A stretch of 12,994 bases of DNA from Nitrososphaerota archaeon (GCA_027886865.1 JAPCJR010000028.1:1-12994), one strand, 5' to 3'. Counted from the stretch's first letter, positions 1 through 6,299 are shown. Numbers and translations: made by a program. Notes: generated from the letters alone by a model not told the origin.

Positions 1-165
1 GGATACATCAATCCCTTCCTCGCCGCCCCGGTGATGATGGGCGTCCTGCTGGGGTCGGTGCCGGGCACCCGGATTCTCGCCAGGACGAAGAACTCTTCGA
101 TAAGGAAGGCGTTCATCCCGGTCATCGTGATCCTCGCCATCGAGATGCTAGTCCATGGAGTATAG
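1..165 (+). CDS. TauE/SafE (TSUP) family permease, C-terminal fragment
   Basis: Open reading frame entering from the left edge and ending at TAG 163-165; 54 residues are visible. The fragment holds a membrane segment beginning APVMMGVLLGSVPGTRI, a basic loop (LARTKNSSIRKAF) and a final hydrophobic helix. This fits the last repeat of TSUP transporters, which move sulfite, organosulfonates or related small anions across the membrane. The strongest support is the next gene: DUF1634 proteins are habitually encoded beside TauE/SafE permeases, and the two genes overlap by 11 bases here, implying translational coupling. The substrate cannot be read from this fragment. Confidence 0.72.
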   Translation, partial: GYINPFLAAPVMMGVLLGSVPGTRILARTKNSSIRKAFIPVIVILAIEMLVHGV

Positions 166-568
166 GGACTCGAGCGAGGGGGAGGCCGGCTTCAAGGCGG
201 CGATAGGCCTGGTGCTTCGCTACGGCGTCATGTCCTCGTTCGCCCTCGTCGCGCTGGGCTCTCTCCTTCTCTTCTTGGAAGGCCAGACGGGACTCAGTCC
301 GATACGGACCTCGGAGCAGTTGTTCGACGTTCAGAACGGCTTCCCGGTCGGCCTCTCGACGCTAGTCCAAGGCGTGGCCGCGGCCAAGCCCTACGCGATT
401 ATCGACCTTGGGCTGGTCGTGCTCCTCGCGACCCCGGTGGCAAGGGTTGTCATATCGATGTTCCTCTTCGCTAACGAGAGGAGATACATCTTCGTGGCGA
501 TAACCGCGACGGTGCTGGCGATTCTCCTCCTGAGCATGTTCGTGGTGGCGCCCCTCGTGAGTCCCTGA
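155..568 (+). CDS. DUF1634 family membrane protein
   Basis: 137 residues. A short polar N-terminus is followed by a helix at about 27-45, a polar outer loop at about 46-80, and two C-terminal helices at about 81-104 and 110-132. The stretch LGLVVLLATPVARVV followed by a charged turn (NERRY) and the last helix is the recognisable DUF1634 pattern: small three-helix proteins usually encoded next to a TauE/SafE permease and assumed to be its partner. The ATG lies inside the end of the permease gene, so the two are almost certainly one operon. Biochemical function is unknown. Confidence 0.78.
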   Translation: MEYRDSSEGEAGFKAAIGLVLRYGVMSSFALVALGSLLLFLEGQTGLSPIRTSEQLFDVQNGFPVGLSTLVQGVAAAKPYAIIDLGLVVLLATPVARVVISMFLFANERRYIFVAITATVLAILLLSMFVVAPLVSP

Positions 569-596
569 GCCATCGCCGCCGGATGGCCTCGGGATG

Positions 597-1046
597 TCAG
601 TCGAGGATGAACGGGCTGCGGAAGTCTTCCTTGGTGGTGTTGAGCACCACGTGGGTGTTGGTCCTCTCAACGTGCGGCAGCGCCAGCACCTCCTTCGCGA
701 AGTTGCTCAGCTCCTCCCTGTTCTTGAACTTGGAGATCACGATGCTGTCCTCCTCTCCCGTCACGTCGTAGACCGCGCACACGTGCGCGAGCTTGGCGAT
801 GTCTTTCTCCACCTCGAGCACCTTCCCCTTGGAGACCGTCACCTCGGTCACCGTGGTTATCTCGTACCCGAGCAGTTCTGAGCTCACCTGGGCGGAGTAG
901 CCCTTTATCACTCCCGCCTTTTCCATCTTCCTGACGCGCTGCGCGACCGTGACCACCGAGGCGTGGGCTTTCTTCGAGAGGTCGCGGAAGGACTGCCTCG
1001 CGTCCATCATGAGCTCTTTTAGTATGATTTTATCGAGATTGTCCAA
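597..1046 (-). CDS. Lrp/AsnC family transcriptional regulator
   Basis: DNA-binding regulator with an N-terminal winged helix-turn-helix (LDKIILKELMMDARQSF, then a recognition helix near VVTVAQRVRKMEKAGVI) and a C-terminal RAM ligand-binding/oligomerisation domain (TTVTEVTV, then VCAVYDVTGEEDSIVIS, then LPHVERTNTHVVLNT). I chose TTG at 1046-1044, not the in-frame GTG at 1067. A TATA-like box (TAATATATA, 1077-1069) is centred 27 bases before that TTG, and the protein then begins MDNLDKIIL, the usual Lrp start. GTG 1067 would lie upstream of the expected transcription start. The gene is divergent from glnA across a short shared promoter region, so it probably senses an amino acid and controls itself and/or glutamine synthesis. 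The ligand is not deducible. Confidence 0.88.
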   Translation of the reverse strand: MDNLDKIILKELMMDARQSFRDLSKKAHASVVTVAQRVRKMEKAGVIKGYSAQVSSELLGYEITTVTEVTVSKGKVLEVEKDIAKLAHVCAVYDVTGEEDSIVISKFKNREELSNFAKEVLALPHVERTNTHVVLNTTKEDFRSPFILD

Positions 1047-1068
1047 TGCATTTGCTATCAGCGTCACC

Positions 1069-1077
1069 TATATATTA
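1069..1077 (-). promoter_or_regulatory. TATA-like box of the Lrp/AsnC gene
   Basis: TAATATATA read on the minus strand. Its centre (1073) is 27 bases upstream of TTG 1046, the archaeal spacing for a leaderless transcript. This is the basis for moving the regulator's start from GTG 1067 to TTG 1046. Confidence 0.55.
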
Positions 1078-1085
1078 GCCATTTG

Positions 1086-1099
1086 GTGAGTTTTATCAC
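1086..1099. promoter_or_regulatory. small dyad between the Lrp and glnA promoters
   Basis: GTGA, six bases (GTTTTA), TCAC: a dyad with perfect 4-base arms, placed between the two divergent TATA boxes. Lrp-type proteins bind short, weakly conserved dyads, so this is a candidate operator. Arms this short occur by chance, hence the low confidence. Confidence 0.25.
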
Positions 1100-1135
1100 A
1101 GATATGTAAACAAGCGCAAACATGAGAAGGCAAGA

Positions 1136-1142
1136 TTTATAT
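1136..1142 (+). promoter_or_regulatory. TATA box of glnA
   Basis: TTTATAT centred at 1139, 29 bases before the glnA ATG at 1168. Transcription would start about 2-3 bases before the ATG, giving a near-leaderless mRNA. Confidence 0.6.
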
Positions 1143-1167
1143 CGCATTCGAAGCCGACCCGCCACCA

Positions 1168-2631
1168 ATGCCGTTCGACCATACTCCTAAAGGCCTTGTC
1201 CCCAGGAAGAGGACACCAAAGCAGGTAATGGCGGAGATCAAGGAGAAGAATGTGAAGTACGTTGACCTACAGTTCTTGGACGTGCCCGGACGCATCCAGC
1301 ACGTCTCGATTCCACTTAACATGATAGAGGAGGACATGTTCGACGTCGGCATCGCCAAGCTCGACGGCTCCTCGATCAAGGGCTTCGCCGAGATCTACGA
1401 GTCGGACATGCTCCTGGTCCCCGACCCGTCCACCTATGCTCTGATCCCGTGGGGCGACGAGAGGTACCCGACCGGGAGGCTCATCTGCGACATCCAGTGG
1501 GGCTTCGGCAAGGGCAGGTTCTCGAGGGACCCCAGGTACATCGCGCAAAAGGCTGAGGAGGCGATGAGAAAGGCGGGCTTCACAGACTCCTATTGGGGCC
1601 CTGAGATAGAGTTCTTCGTCTTCGACAGCGCCACGTGGAACGTAAGCAACCCGTTCGACGTCGGCTTCAAGATTACCTCGGTCGAGAGCGCGGTCGAGTC
1701 GAGGGGGACCAACTTCCCCATCAGGTGGAAGGAGGGCTACTACCCGGCACCGCCTCAGGACACGCTGCAGGACTACAGGAGCGAGGTCGCCTATCTCCTC
1801 GACGAGAACTTCGGCGTTATCAACGACGCGCACCACCACGAGGTCGCCACCGCGGGGCAGTGCGAGATTGACATGTATCGCGACTCCCTCGTCCCGATGG
1901 CCGACAGCGTGGTCAGCTACAAGTTCGTGATAAAGAATATCGCAGCGAGGAGGGGCCTCATCGCCTCCATCATGCCCAAGCCCATCTTCGGCGACAACGC
2001 CTCGGGCATGCACGTCTCCTCGAGCCTTTGGAAGGGAGCCAAGAACGCCTTCTACGACTCTGACGACAGCTACGCTGAGCTGAGCCAGATTGGGCGCTAC
2101 TACGTCGGCGGCCTCCTGAGCCACAGCCGCGCGCTCACGGCCATCACCAACCCGACGACCAACTCCTACCGCAGGCTGGTCCCAGGATACGAGGCGCCCA
2201 TCTACATCGCGTGGAGCAAGGCGAACCGCTCCGCGAACGTGAGGATTCCGGTCTATCACAAGGGAGCCAACGAGGAGAAGAGGAAGAGGGCAGAGTTCAG
2301 GACCCCCGACCCCTCCGCGAACCCATACCTTGCCTTCTCGGCGATGATGGCGGCGGGCCTCGACGGCATCAAGAAGAAGATGGACCCTGGCAGCCCGATC
2401 AACGAGGACATCTACAAGCTCACCCCAGAGAAGAAGAAGTCCTACGGGGTGAAGGAGCTCCCGACGAGCCTCTTCGAGTCGCTTGAGGCGCTGGAGAGCG
2501 ACTCGAGCTTCCTCGACGGCATCTTCTCGAAGGACATGGTCGAGATGATCATCGAGCTCGGCTCCGCAAACGCAAAGGCAGTCGCCGCCAGGCCTCACCC
2601 GTACGAGTTCTACCTCTACTTTGACATCTGA
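1168..2631 (+). CDS. glnA: Glutamine synthetase, type I
   Basis: Makes glutamine from glutamate, ammonia and ATP in the cytoplasm; the main entry of ammonium into metabolism. 487 residues, within the normal range for type I. The N-terminal beta-grasp domain is followed by the catalytic barrel: metal/substrate glutamates in GPEIEFFVF (144-152); the ATP-site motif around AHHHEVATAGQCEI (221-234); the glutamate/metal loop NASGMH (277-282); the flap VPGYEAP (338-344); the arginine-rich phosphate site NRSANVRIP (353-361); and EFRTPDPSANPYL (376-388). The stretch from about 160 to 205 resembles the GSI-beta insertion. Y416 in EDIY sits where bacterial enzymes carry the adenylylated tyrosine, but no adenylyltransferase is visible and adenylylation should not be assumed. 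It ends RPHPYEFYLYFDI. A divergent Lrp/AsnC gene shares its upstream region, and its last 21 bases recur twice downstream. Confidence 0.97.
   Translation: MPFDHTPKGLVPRKRTPKQVMAEIKEKNVKYVDLQFLDVPGRIQHVSIPLNMIEEDMFDVGIAKLDGSSIKGFAEIYESDMLLVPDPSTYALIPWGDERYPTGRLICDIQWGFGKGRFSRDPRYIAQKAEEAMRKAGFTDSYWGPEIEFFVFDSATWNVSNPFDVGFKITSVESAVESRGTNFPIRWKEGYYPAPPQDTLQDYRSEVAYLLDENFGVINDAHHHEVATAGQCEIDMYRDSLVPMADSVVSYKFVIKNIAARRGLIASIMPKPIFGDNASGMHVSSSLWKGAKNAFYDSDDSYAELSQIGRYYVGGLLSHSRALTAITNPTTNSYRRLVPGYEAPIYIAWSKANRSANVRIPVYHKGANEEKRKRAEFRTPDPSANPYLAFSAMMAAGLDGIKKKMDPGSPINEDIYKLTPEKKKSYGVKELPTSLFESLEALESDSSFLDGIFSKDMVEMIIELGSANAKAVAARPHPYEFYLYFDI
2611..2631 (+). repeat. glnA 3'-end repeat, copy 1 (in glnA)
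   Basis: The final seven codons of glnA (TAC CTC TAC TTT GAC ATC TGA). The same string recurs with one change before the stop at 7096-7116 and two changes at 4682-4702, outside any gene. If the copies mark integration, this is the left-hand attachment site, with the reading frame preserved through the stop codon. Confidence 0.6.
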
Positions 2632-2695
2632 TCACGGGTAGAGGCTCCACTTCCGGCGTGGCAAGGGAACCTGGCCGTCCATGCACCCTCGTTCC

Positions 2696-3517
2696 TCAGC
2701 CCCGGCTCTTTCTGGTCCGAGCCATCAAAAACTGCTGGAACATGACGCTCAGGAGTAGAGGCACTCCCGGAATCCTCGCAGAAAGTCCGACGCTCGCCGA
2801 CTCATCGTCCGGTCTTGGGATAATGACGAAGGCCTCTTTGTTGTCGATGACGGCAAGTCCGTACGGCGACGCAAGAGTAACGGAAAGGGGACCGAGAAAG
2901 TCCTGACCAAGTCTATCTTCATCGCCACCTCTTGGTCTCTCGGCAGGAAAAGAACGGTACTCGATCAAATCGTTCTCTGGAAATTCACCTGCCTGGCCTT
3001 TCGACAAGAGTGCCACAGGCCTGATTTTGACTCCTCGTTGAGCGACGGCCTTGAGCAGTTTGGCCACAGAGACCGTGAAAAGAGGTGGATACGTCTCGAA
3101 CATCAACACTTCCTCCTTCGCAGACGTTATGAGCTCCGCCAGCTTCCTTCGAATTGCTCGGTCGCCCTTTACGGTCCAGGCCACGTCTTGCTCTGCACTG
3201 CGGCCTTCCTGGTACTCCTTCTCGAGTACTCTCGTTGCTTGGTCCGCAGATTCCCTGTAGTCCTCGAGGAGTCGAGCGACCAAAACCTTCGGATGCACCG
3301 CTCGGTATAGCGTGGGTCTGCCCGGCTGTAGTTCGACGGCCCCTTGTCGAAGCAGATCTTCCAGAGCCTCATACACCTTGGTCCTCGGCACCCTCGAGCT
3401 GCGGTATATCTCGGAGACACTTCCAACCCCCAAAGACACCAGAGAAGCGTATATCTTCGATTGGTAAGATGTGAAGCCAAGCTTGACCAACCAAGGAATC
3501 GCTTCGGCGTTTGACAT
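2696..3517 (-). CDS. TrmB-type (sugar/metabolite-sensing) transcriptional regulator
   Basis: 273 residues from ATG 3517. The N-terminal third is a TrmB winged helix-turn-helix (LVKLGFTSYQSKIYASLV, then SEIYRSSRVPRTKVYEALEDLLRQG, then a wing running into TLYRAVHP). After a helical linker comes a larger C-terminal effector domain of alternating beta/alpha segments, as in TrmB family regulators that bind sugars or other metabolites in archaea. A GTG start at 3529 is possible, but the TATA-like box at 3549-3555 puts transcription start downstream of it, so ATG 3517 is preferred. The gene is divergent from a two-gene membrane-protein operon, and a perfect dyad covers its promoter-proximal DNA, so it probably represses itself and perhaps those genes. 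It is the first gene after glnA, in DNA of lower GC. Confidence 0.82.
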   Translation of the reverse strand: MSNAEAIPWLVKLGFTSYQSKIYASLVSLGVGSVSEIYRSSRVPRTKVYEALEDLLRQGAVELQPGRPTLYRAVHPKVLVARLLEDYRESADQATRVLEKEYQEGRSAEQDVAWTVKGDRAIRRKLAELITSAKEEVLMFETYPPLFTVSVAKLLKAVAQRGVKIRPVALLSKGQAGEFPENDLIEYRSFPAERPRGGDEDRLGQDFLGPLSVTLASPYGLAVIDNKEAFVIIPRPDDESASVGLSARIPGVPLLLSVMFQQFLMARTRKSRG

Positions 3518-3522
3518 TTCGC

Positions 3523-3543
3523 TTGTCACTTGGAAAGTGACAA
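3523..3543. promoter_or_regulatory. perfect 9+9 dyad, probable TrmB-family operator
   Basis: Arms TTGTCACTT (3523-3531) and AAGTGACAA (3535-3543) are exact reverse complements around GGA. The dyad lies between the minus-strand TATA-like box and the TrmB start codon, so a bound protein would block transcription initiation. Autoregulation by the adjacent gene is inference. Confidence 0.6.
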
Positions 3544-3555
3544 TATCGATATAAG
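3543..3555. promoter_or_regulatory. bidirectional TATA region of the TrmB / membrane-protein pair
   Basis: ATATCGATAT (3543-3552) is a perfect palindrome overlapping ATATAAG (3549-3555). Read leftward it places transcription start near 3525-3519, just before ATG 3517. Read rightward it places it near 3579, just before TTG 3585. One AT-rich core could therefore serve both divergent genes. Confidence 0.45.
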
Positions 3556-3584
3556 TATTCTACGCCATTACTAGTTCGGTCTGT

Positions 3585-4100
3585 TTGGAAGGCAAGGAGC
3601 CGCAGCTAGAACTAGAAGCCTCAATGGAAGGCCGCCATCACCCGAAGCGGTTCCTGACCATTCGGAATATTTCAATCGCCATGGCTTGCCTTCTCTTCTT
3701 CCAATACGTGCTGGGCATGGCCACGAACCTATTTGTTGGATTTCCAACACAGACCGCCTCAGTCAATCCGCTTGACAGCATCTTCACCGAAGGGCCTTAC
3801 GCGGTGCTCGTCCATTTTTTCGCCGGTCTCGCCCTGGGAATACTTTCGATAAGCACGCTCATCCTATCCGCGCGTGCCAAGGACAGAACCTTGGTGATAC
3901 TCGCTGTTGGCGGGCTGGGCGCGATTCTCCTTGCGGGCGAGTCAGGCATTGAATTTGTCCTTGGGTGGTATTCAAACGACGTGTTCTCCTTCCTCATGTC
4001 ATTCGGCTTCCTTCTGTCTTTCACCTTCGATTTCTTGCTCCTCTGGTTTGCAAGTCTGCGATGTGCCATTACCCAATCCTTGGTCGTGAACCGTGCATGA
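3585..4100 (+). CDS. conserved four-helix membrane protein, function unknown
   Basis: 171 residues from TTG 3585. ATG 3624 would give 158 residues and also keeps all helices; the TATA spacing allows TTG. Predicted helices lie at about 29-50, 73-95, 104-124 and 132-157. The pattern FQYVLGMATNLFV, a long outer loop, VLVHFFAGLALGI and a closing NDVFSFLMSFGF recalls a family of small membrane proteins common in actinobacteria and some archaea. I know no function for it, and the comparison is from memory. The stop overlaps the next start (ATGA at 4097-4100), so the two membrane genes are co-translated. Confidence 0.7.
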   Translation: MEGKEPQLELEASMEGRHHPKRFLTIRNISIAMACLLFFQYVLGMATNLFVGFPTQTASVNPLDSIFTEGPYAVLVHFFAGLALGILSISTLILSARAKDRTLVILAVGGLGAILLAGESGIEFVLGWYSNDVFSFLMSFGFLLSFTFDFLLLWFASLRCAITQSLVVNRA

Positions 4101-4570
4101 TCGACCTCCTCCTCGTTCTTGCCACGGCTGCAGCGATAATCGACGGCCTTCTAGCGGGAGCCGTGCTTGATTATGCCGTCAAACAACTTCCGGCAAGGAA
4201 GTCGATTGGAATAGTAGCCTATGGGAGGTACTTCAAGGCTTCCGACTTCGCGAACGGAAGGTTCTGGTACGTTCCTCTAGGACTCTCGGCCTACGCGCTC
4301 AATGTCTTGGTTGCGATCCTAGCGTACTCCCAAAATGGAATGAGTTCTAGCACGATTCTGTTTGCCTTGGCAGCAGGATGCGCCGTGGTTCACGCTTTCG
4401 GGACCTCACAAGCGGTCCCCGCCGGCCTTGGGTTCCTGAGGTTGGAGGATGGAACTGAGGCAATCTTGAACAAGTCATTTGACAGATTCGCAAAATGGGT
4501 TGTTGTTCGCGCCATTTTTGGCGCACCGATGTTCGTGGCCGTCCTCTTCGGCTTGGTCATGTTGAGCTAG
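4097..4570 (+). CDS. small integral membrane protein, function unknown
   Basis: 157 residues from ATG 4097, which overlaps the preceding stop codon. The frame is open further upstream to 3965, but that part only shadows the previous gene. Hydrophobic helices lie at about 2-24, 57-78, 84-104 and 135-156. The loop VKQLPARKSIGIVAYGRYFKAS is basic and probably cytoplasmic; DFANGRFWYVPLG leads into helix 2. It resembles small membrane proteins of the DUF1772-like size class, but I cannot assign a family with confidence. With the preceding gene it forms a two-gene operon divergent from a TrmB regulator, so the pair may handle the metabolite that regulator senses. This is inference. Confidence 0.66.
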   Translation: MIDLLLVLATAAAIIDGLLAGAVLDYAVKQLPARKSIGIVAYGRYFKASDFANGRFWYVPLGLSAYALNVLVAILAYSQNGMSSSTILFALAAGCAVVHAFGTSQAVPAGLGFLRLEDGTEAILNKSFDRFAKWVVVRAIFGAPMFVAVLFGLVMLS

Positions 4571-4662
4571 ATGCGTGTGAGCGACGGGTCGTCGGGTGGG
4601 ATTTGCAACGATCTGTCCGGGGGGACCGCCGCCGAAAGAAAGACGGCCCGTTTTCTTGTGAC

Positions 4663-4702
4663 AGGTAGAAGTCTACTCCTATACCTCTACTTCGACATTT
4701 AG
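4663..4702 (+). repeat. glnA 3'-end repeat, copy 2 (isolated)
   Basis: Positions 4682-4702 repeat the last seven codons of glnA (YLYFDI and a stop), with TTT to TTC, ATC to ATT and TAG for TGA. Upstream, AGGTAGAAGT (4663-4672) is shared with copy 3 but not with glnA. There is no gene around it. It is best read as the junction between two inserted segments, its right-end sequence (AGGTAGAAGT) coming from the element and the core matching the target gene. Confidence 0.6.
4665..4676. repeat. dyad just upstream of repeat copy 2
   Basis: GTAGA, two bases, TCTAC: perfect 5-base arms. Copy 3 has a comparable imperfect dyad in the same place (GTAGAAGTTAACTGCTAC, 7081-7098). Possible recombinase or terminal-protein binding sites if the repeats are attachment sites. 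Confidence 0.35.
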
Positions 4703-4705
4703 GCT

Positions 4706-4730
4706 ATATCTAGAAGTCCCTTCTACATAT
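4706..4730. repeat. 25-base near-perfect dyad beside repeat copy 2
   Basis: Arms ATATCTAGAAG (4706-4716) and CTTCTACATAT (4720-4730) around TCC; 10 of 11 positions pair. It begins three bases after the stop of repeat copy 2. It could be a recombinase arm site, an operator, or a hairpin terminator. There is no adjacent gene to decide among these. Confidence 0.45.
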
Positions 4731-5268
4731 CATCATCCCGTTTCTCGCTCGAAGTTACGAAAGTAATCGCCGCGGGGTCGGTATAGGTCAAGGAAGAGTT
4801 TGCCTGACAGTTGTCCGATTTTGTGGGAGAGGAATTGTTCCGGAGTCAAGACGACCTATGAAGGGTTGAGGACGCAGTCGGAGGCGTAGCAAACGGCGTC
4901 AAAGAGACTAAGATGGTCTAGAGGGCGGACAGAAGCTTGCGCCTTCACGATTTCAGCCGAAGTCGCCGATGAACCGAGCGGATCGCGGTCGCCGAAAATG
5001 GTGAACATTTAGAAAAACTGAGATCCGTTCCTCGGATATTCAGGTGCCCACCTCATTGGTGAGCGTCGAGACACCGACCATCGTCCGATCCTCTGATCTC
5101 AAATCCCGTGAATCGAATCCCAGCAACAACACACGGTCCTTTCGCAAGTTGGGCATGATTGTTTTGAACTAGATAATCGGCACGCATCGGGGGGGGCATC
5201 CACAATCGGCACATGTTATCACTAGTCGCATCAGCAATCCATTTCTATCGCGATCTGCCGTAACGTAG
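4731..5268. other. gene-free stretch with possible decayed coding remnants
   Basis: About 540 bases with no convincing gene on either strand. On the plus strand, around 4790-4925, one frame reads protein-like (EEFA, stop, QLSDFVGEELFRSQDDL, stop, RVEDAVGGVANGVKETKMV, stop), which could be a gene broken by several stops. On the minus strand a 38-codon open frame starts MPNLRKDRVLLLGFDSR near 5157. A 9-base direct repeat AATCGGCAC occurs at 5175-5183 and 5204-5212 around a G8 run. No tRNA, CRISPR or transposase was found. Confidence 0.35.
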
Positions 5269-5652
5269 TCATGAATACTTCTTCCATAAGAACTCCGGGA
5301 CGAAGCTTGCTACCAGGATGACAAGAAAGACGCCCAGAAAGATGTTCCAATCGAACGAAACAACGGACAGGACGTTAAGGACGCCGATGAAGGCCAGCAT
5401 TGGAAAGGCAATCCCGTCGATTCTGCAATGTACCCTTCCACACGCTCTGGCGTTGATGAGGCAGCCCACTCCGAACCAGCCCACTGACAACGTCCATAGG
5501 GTTCCAGCAGCCGTGAGCGAAATCAAGTTTGAGGAGAAAACCACCGAACTCGCCGTCATCAGCACAAAGGGCACCCCCCACATGACGTATGTCCATGGAG
5601 CGCGCTCGTAGTTTCTCCCAAGTGACGTTGTAAGAGGAATAGTGGCGCCCAT
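5269..5652 (-). CDS. four-helix membrane protein with Cys-rich NARxCGRxHC loop
   Basis: 127 residues with helices at about 20-40, 47-66, 81-98 and 103-124. Between helices 2 and 3 lies C64, then N67-A-R and C71-G-R-V-H75-C76: cysteines and a histidine clustered at the membrane face. I recall this NARxCGRxHC signature from small membrane proteins in archaea and actinobacteria often found with ArsR-type regulators; no function is established to my knowledge. The gene follows the ArsR-family gene with a 3-base gap and a purine-rich GGAGAG upstream, so the two are one operon. With a Cd/Pb-type sensor beside it, a role in heavy-metal or thiol-reactive stress (transport or sequestration) is plausible but inferred. 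Confidence 0.68.
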   Translation of the reverse strand: MGATIPLTTSLGRNYERAPWTYVMWGVPFVLMTASSVVFSSNLISLTAAGTLWTLSVGWFGVGCLINARACGRVHCRIDGIAFPMLAFIGVLNVLSVVSFDWNIFLGVFLVILVASFVPEFLWKKYS

Positions 5653-5655
5653 TGG

Positions 5656-5991
5656 TCATCTCTCCAAGGCGTCGCAAGTATACAGGTTTGAGGCGTGTTC
5701 CTTCAAATGACTTTCGACGGCACTCAGAATCGGGAGGACCGTTTCGCGGTTCAAGGAATAGATGATCGACTTGCCCTGCCTATTCGGTGTTACGAGGCCA
5801 CAGAAAGTCAGGCATCTTAGTGCGTGGGACGCCTGTGTCTGCTCCAGACCTAGCTCGCCGCATATCCGAGACACCGACCGACCGGTCCTTGCAGTCTTGA
5901 GGTAATCGATTATTTGCATTCGCGCAGGATTGGCGAGTGCCTGGAAGAATAGACCAAACGGCTTCGAGGGTTCAAGCCCCACAACTGACAT
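5656..5991 (-). CDS. ArsR family metal-sensing repressor, CmtR-like cysteine pattern
   Basis: 111 residues from ATG 5991. An in-frame ATG at 6000 adds three residues, but the TATA box (6015-6023) is centred 27-28 bases before 5991, supporting a leaderless start there. It is an ArsR/SmtB winged helix protein: FFQALANPARMQIIDYL, then RICGELGLEQTQASHALRCLTFCGLV (recognition region), then wing RQGKSIIYSL. The recognition region carries Cys-x3-Cys (LRCLTFCGL), and a further Cys lies near the C-terminus (NLYTCDALER). This arrangement matches CmtR of Mycobacterium tuberculosis, which binds Cd(II)/Pb(II) through two recognition-helix cysteines and one C-terminal cysteine. It lacks the ArsR ELCVCDL motif. 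Probably represses itself and the membrane gene behind it until metal binds. Confidence 0.85.
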   Translation of the reverse strand: MSVVGLEPSKPFGLFFQALANPARMQIIDYLKTARTGRSVSRICGELGLEQTQASHALRCLTFCGLVTPNRQGKSIIYSLNRETVLPILSAVESHLKEHASNLYTCDALER

Positions 5992-5995
5992 ACTG

Positions 5996-6018
5996 GTCAT
6001 ATGACACGAACGTCATAT
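5996..6018. promoter_or_regulatory. operator dyads over the ArsR-family promoter
   Basis: GTCATATGAC (5996-6005) is a perfect 10-base palindrome. ATATGAC (5999-6005) and GTCATAT (6012-6018) are also exact inverted repeats separated by six bases. The cluster spans from the TATA box (TTATAATAT, minus strand, 6023-6015) to the expected transcription start near 5992, where an ArsR repressor would block initiation. Confidence 0.62.
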
Positions 6019-6043
6019 TATAACCCTTCCGCTATGTCTTGAA

Positions 6044-6154
6044 ATGAACGTCACCCAAGCATCAGCAACCCAGGCTTGGGGATTTCAAGTGCTCCTTGGC
6101 TTGGAAATTACTGGGGCAAGGTCCTGCCCTTGGCACAACATTTCCGAGCCAAGG
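6044..6154 (+). ncRNA. possible structured RNA with three consecutive hairpins
   Basis: In gene-poor DNA between the metal operon and vapC. Hairpin 1: CCCAAGC (6054-6060) with GCTTGGG (6074-6080). Hairpin 2: TTTCAAG (6083-6089) with CTTGGAAA (6100-6107), one bulge. Hairpin 3: CCTTGGC (6128-6134) with GCCAAGG (6148-6154). The AT-rich palindrome at 6015-6023 could act as a rightward TATA box, starting transcription near 6045. A 68-codon frame begins at ATG 6044 but has no recognisable protein character. Expression and function are unproven. Confidence 0.25.
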
Positions 6155-6299
6155 ATGACGGGACGAGATTCTGTGCAGCGGGACAGCGGCCTTGAGAACT
6201 CCAAACTCCGGCTGGGGAGCGCGCCCTTGTCAAACATCTTGCCTCTCTGAATGATGCCCGCGACTTGCGCTACAACCCCACCAATCATCCGTACAAACT

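Noticed and set aside
1267..2598. Long open frame (443 codons) antisense to glnA
   Set aside because: It mirrors glnA exactly and is an effect of GC-rich codon use on the opposite strand. Its composition (R, V, L, D, H rich) is typical of a shadow frame and there is no promoter.
5105..5125. TCGAATCCC, resembling a tRNA T-loop
   Set aside because: No acceptor stem, D-arm or anticodon arm can be built around it. A single loop-like string is not a tRNA.
5175..5212. AATCGGCAC direct repeat around a G8 run, considered as CRISPR or iteron
   Set aside because: Only two 9-base copies. There are no further units, no constant spacing, and no replication or cas gene nearby.
6044..6250. 68-codon frame starting at a position fitting a leaderless start
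   Set aside because: The TATA spacing is attractive, but the translation has no domain character and the same bases form three hairpins. I list it as a possible RNA instead.
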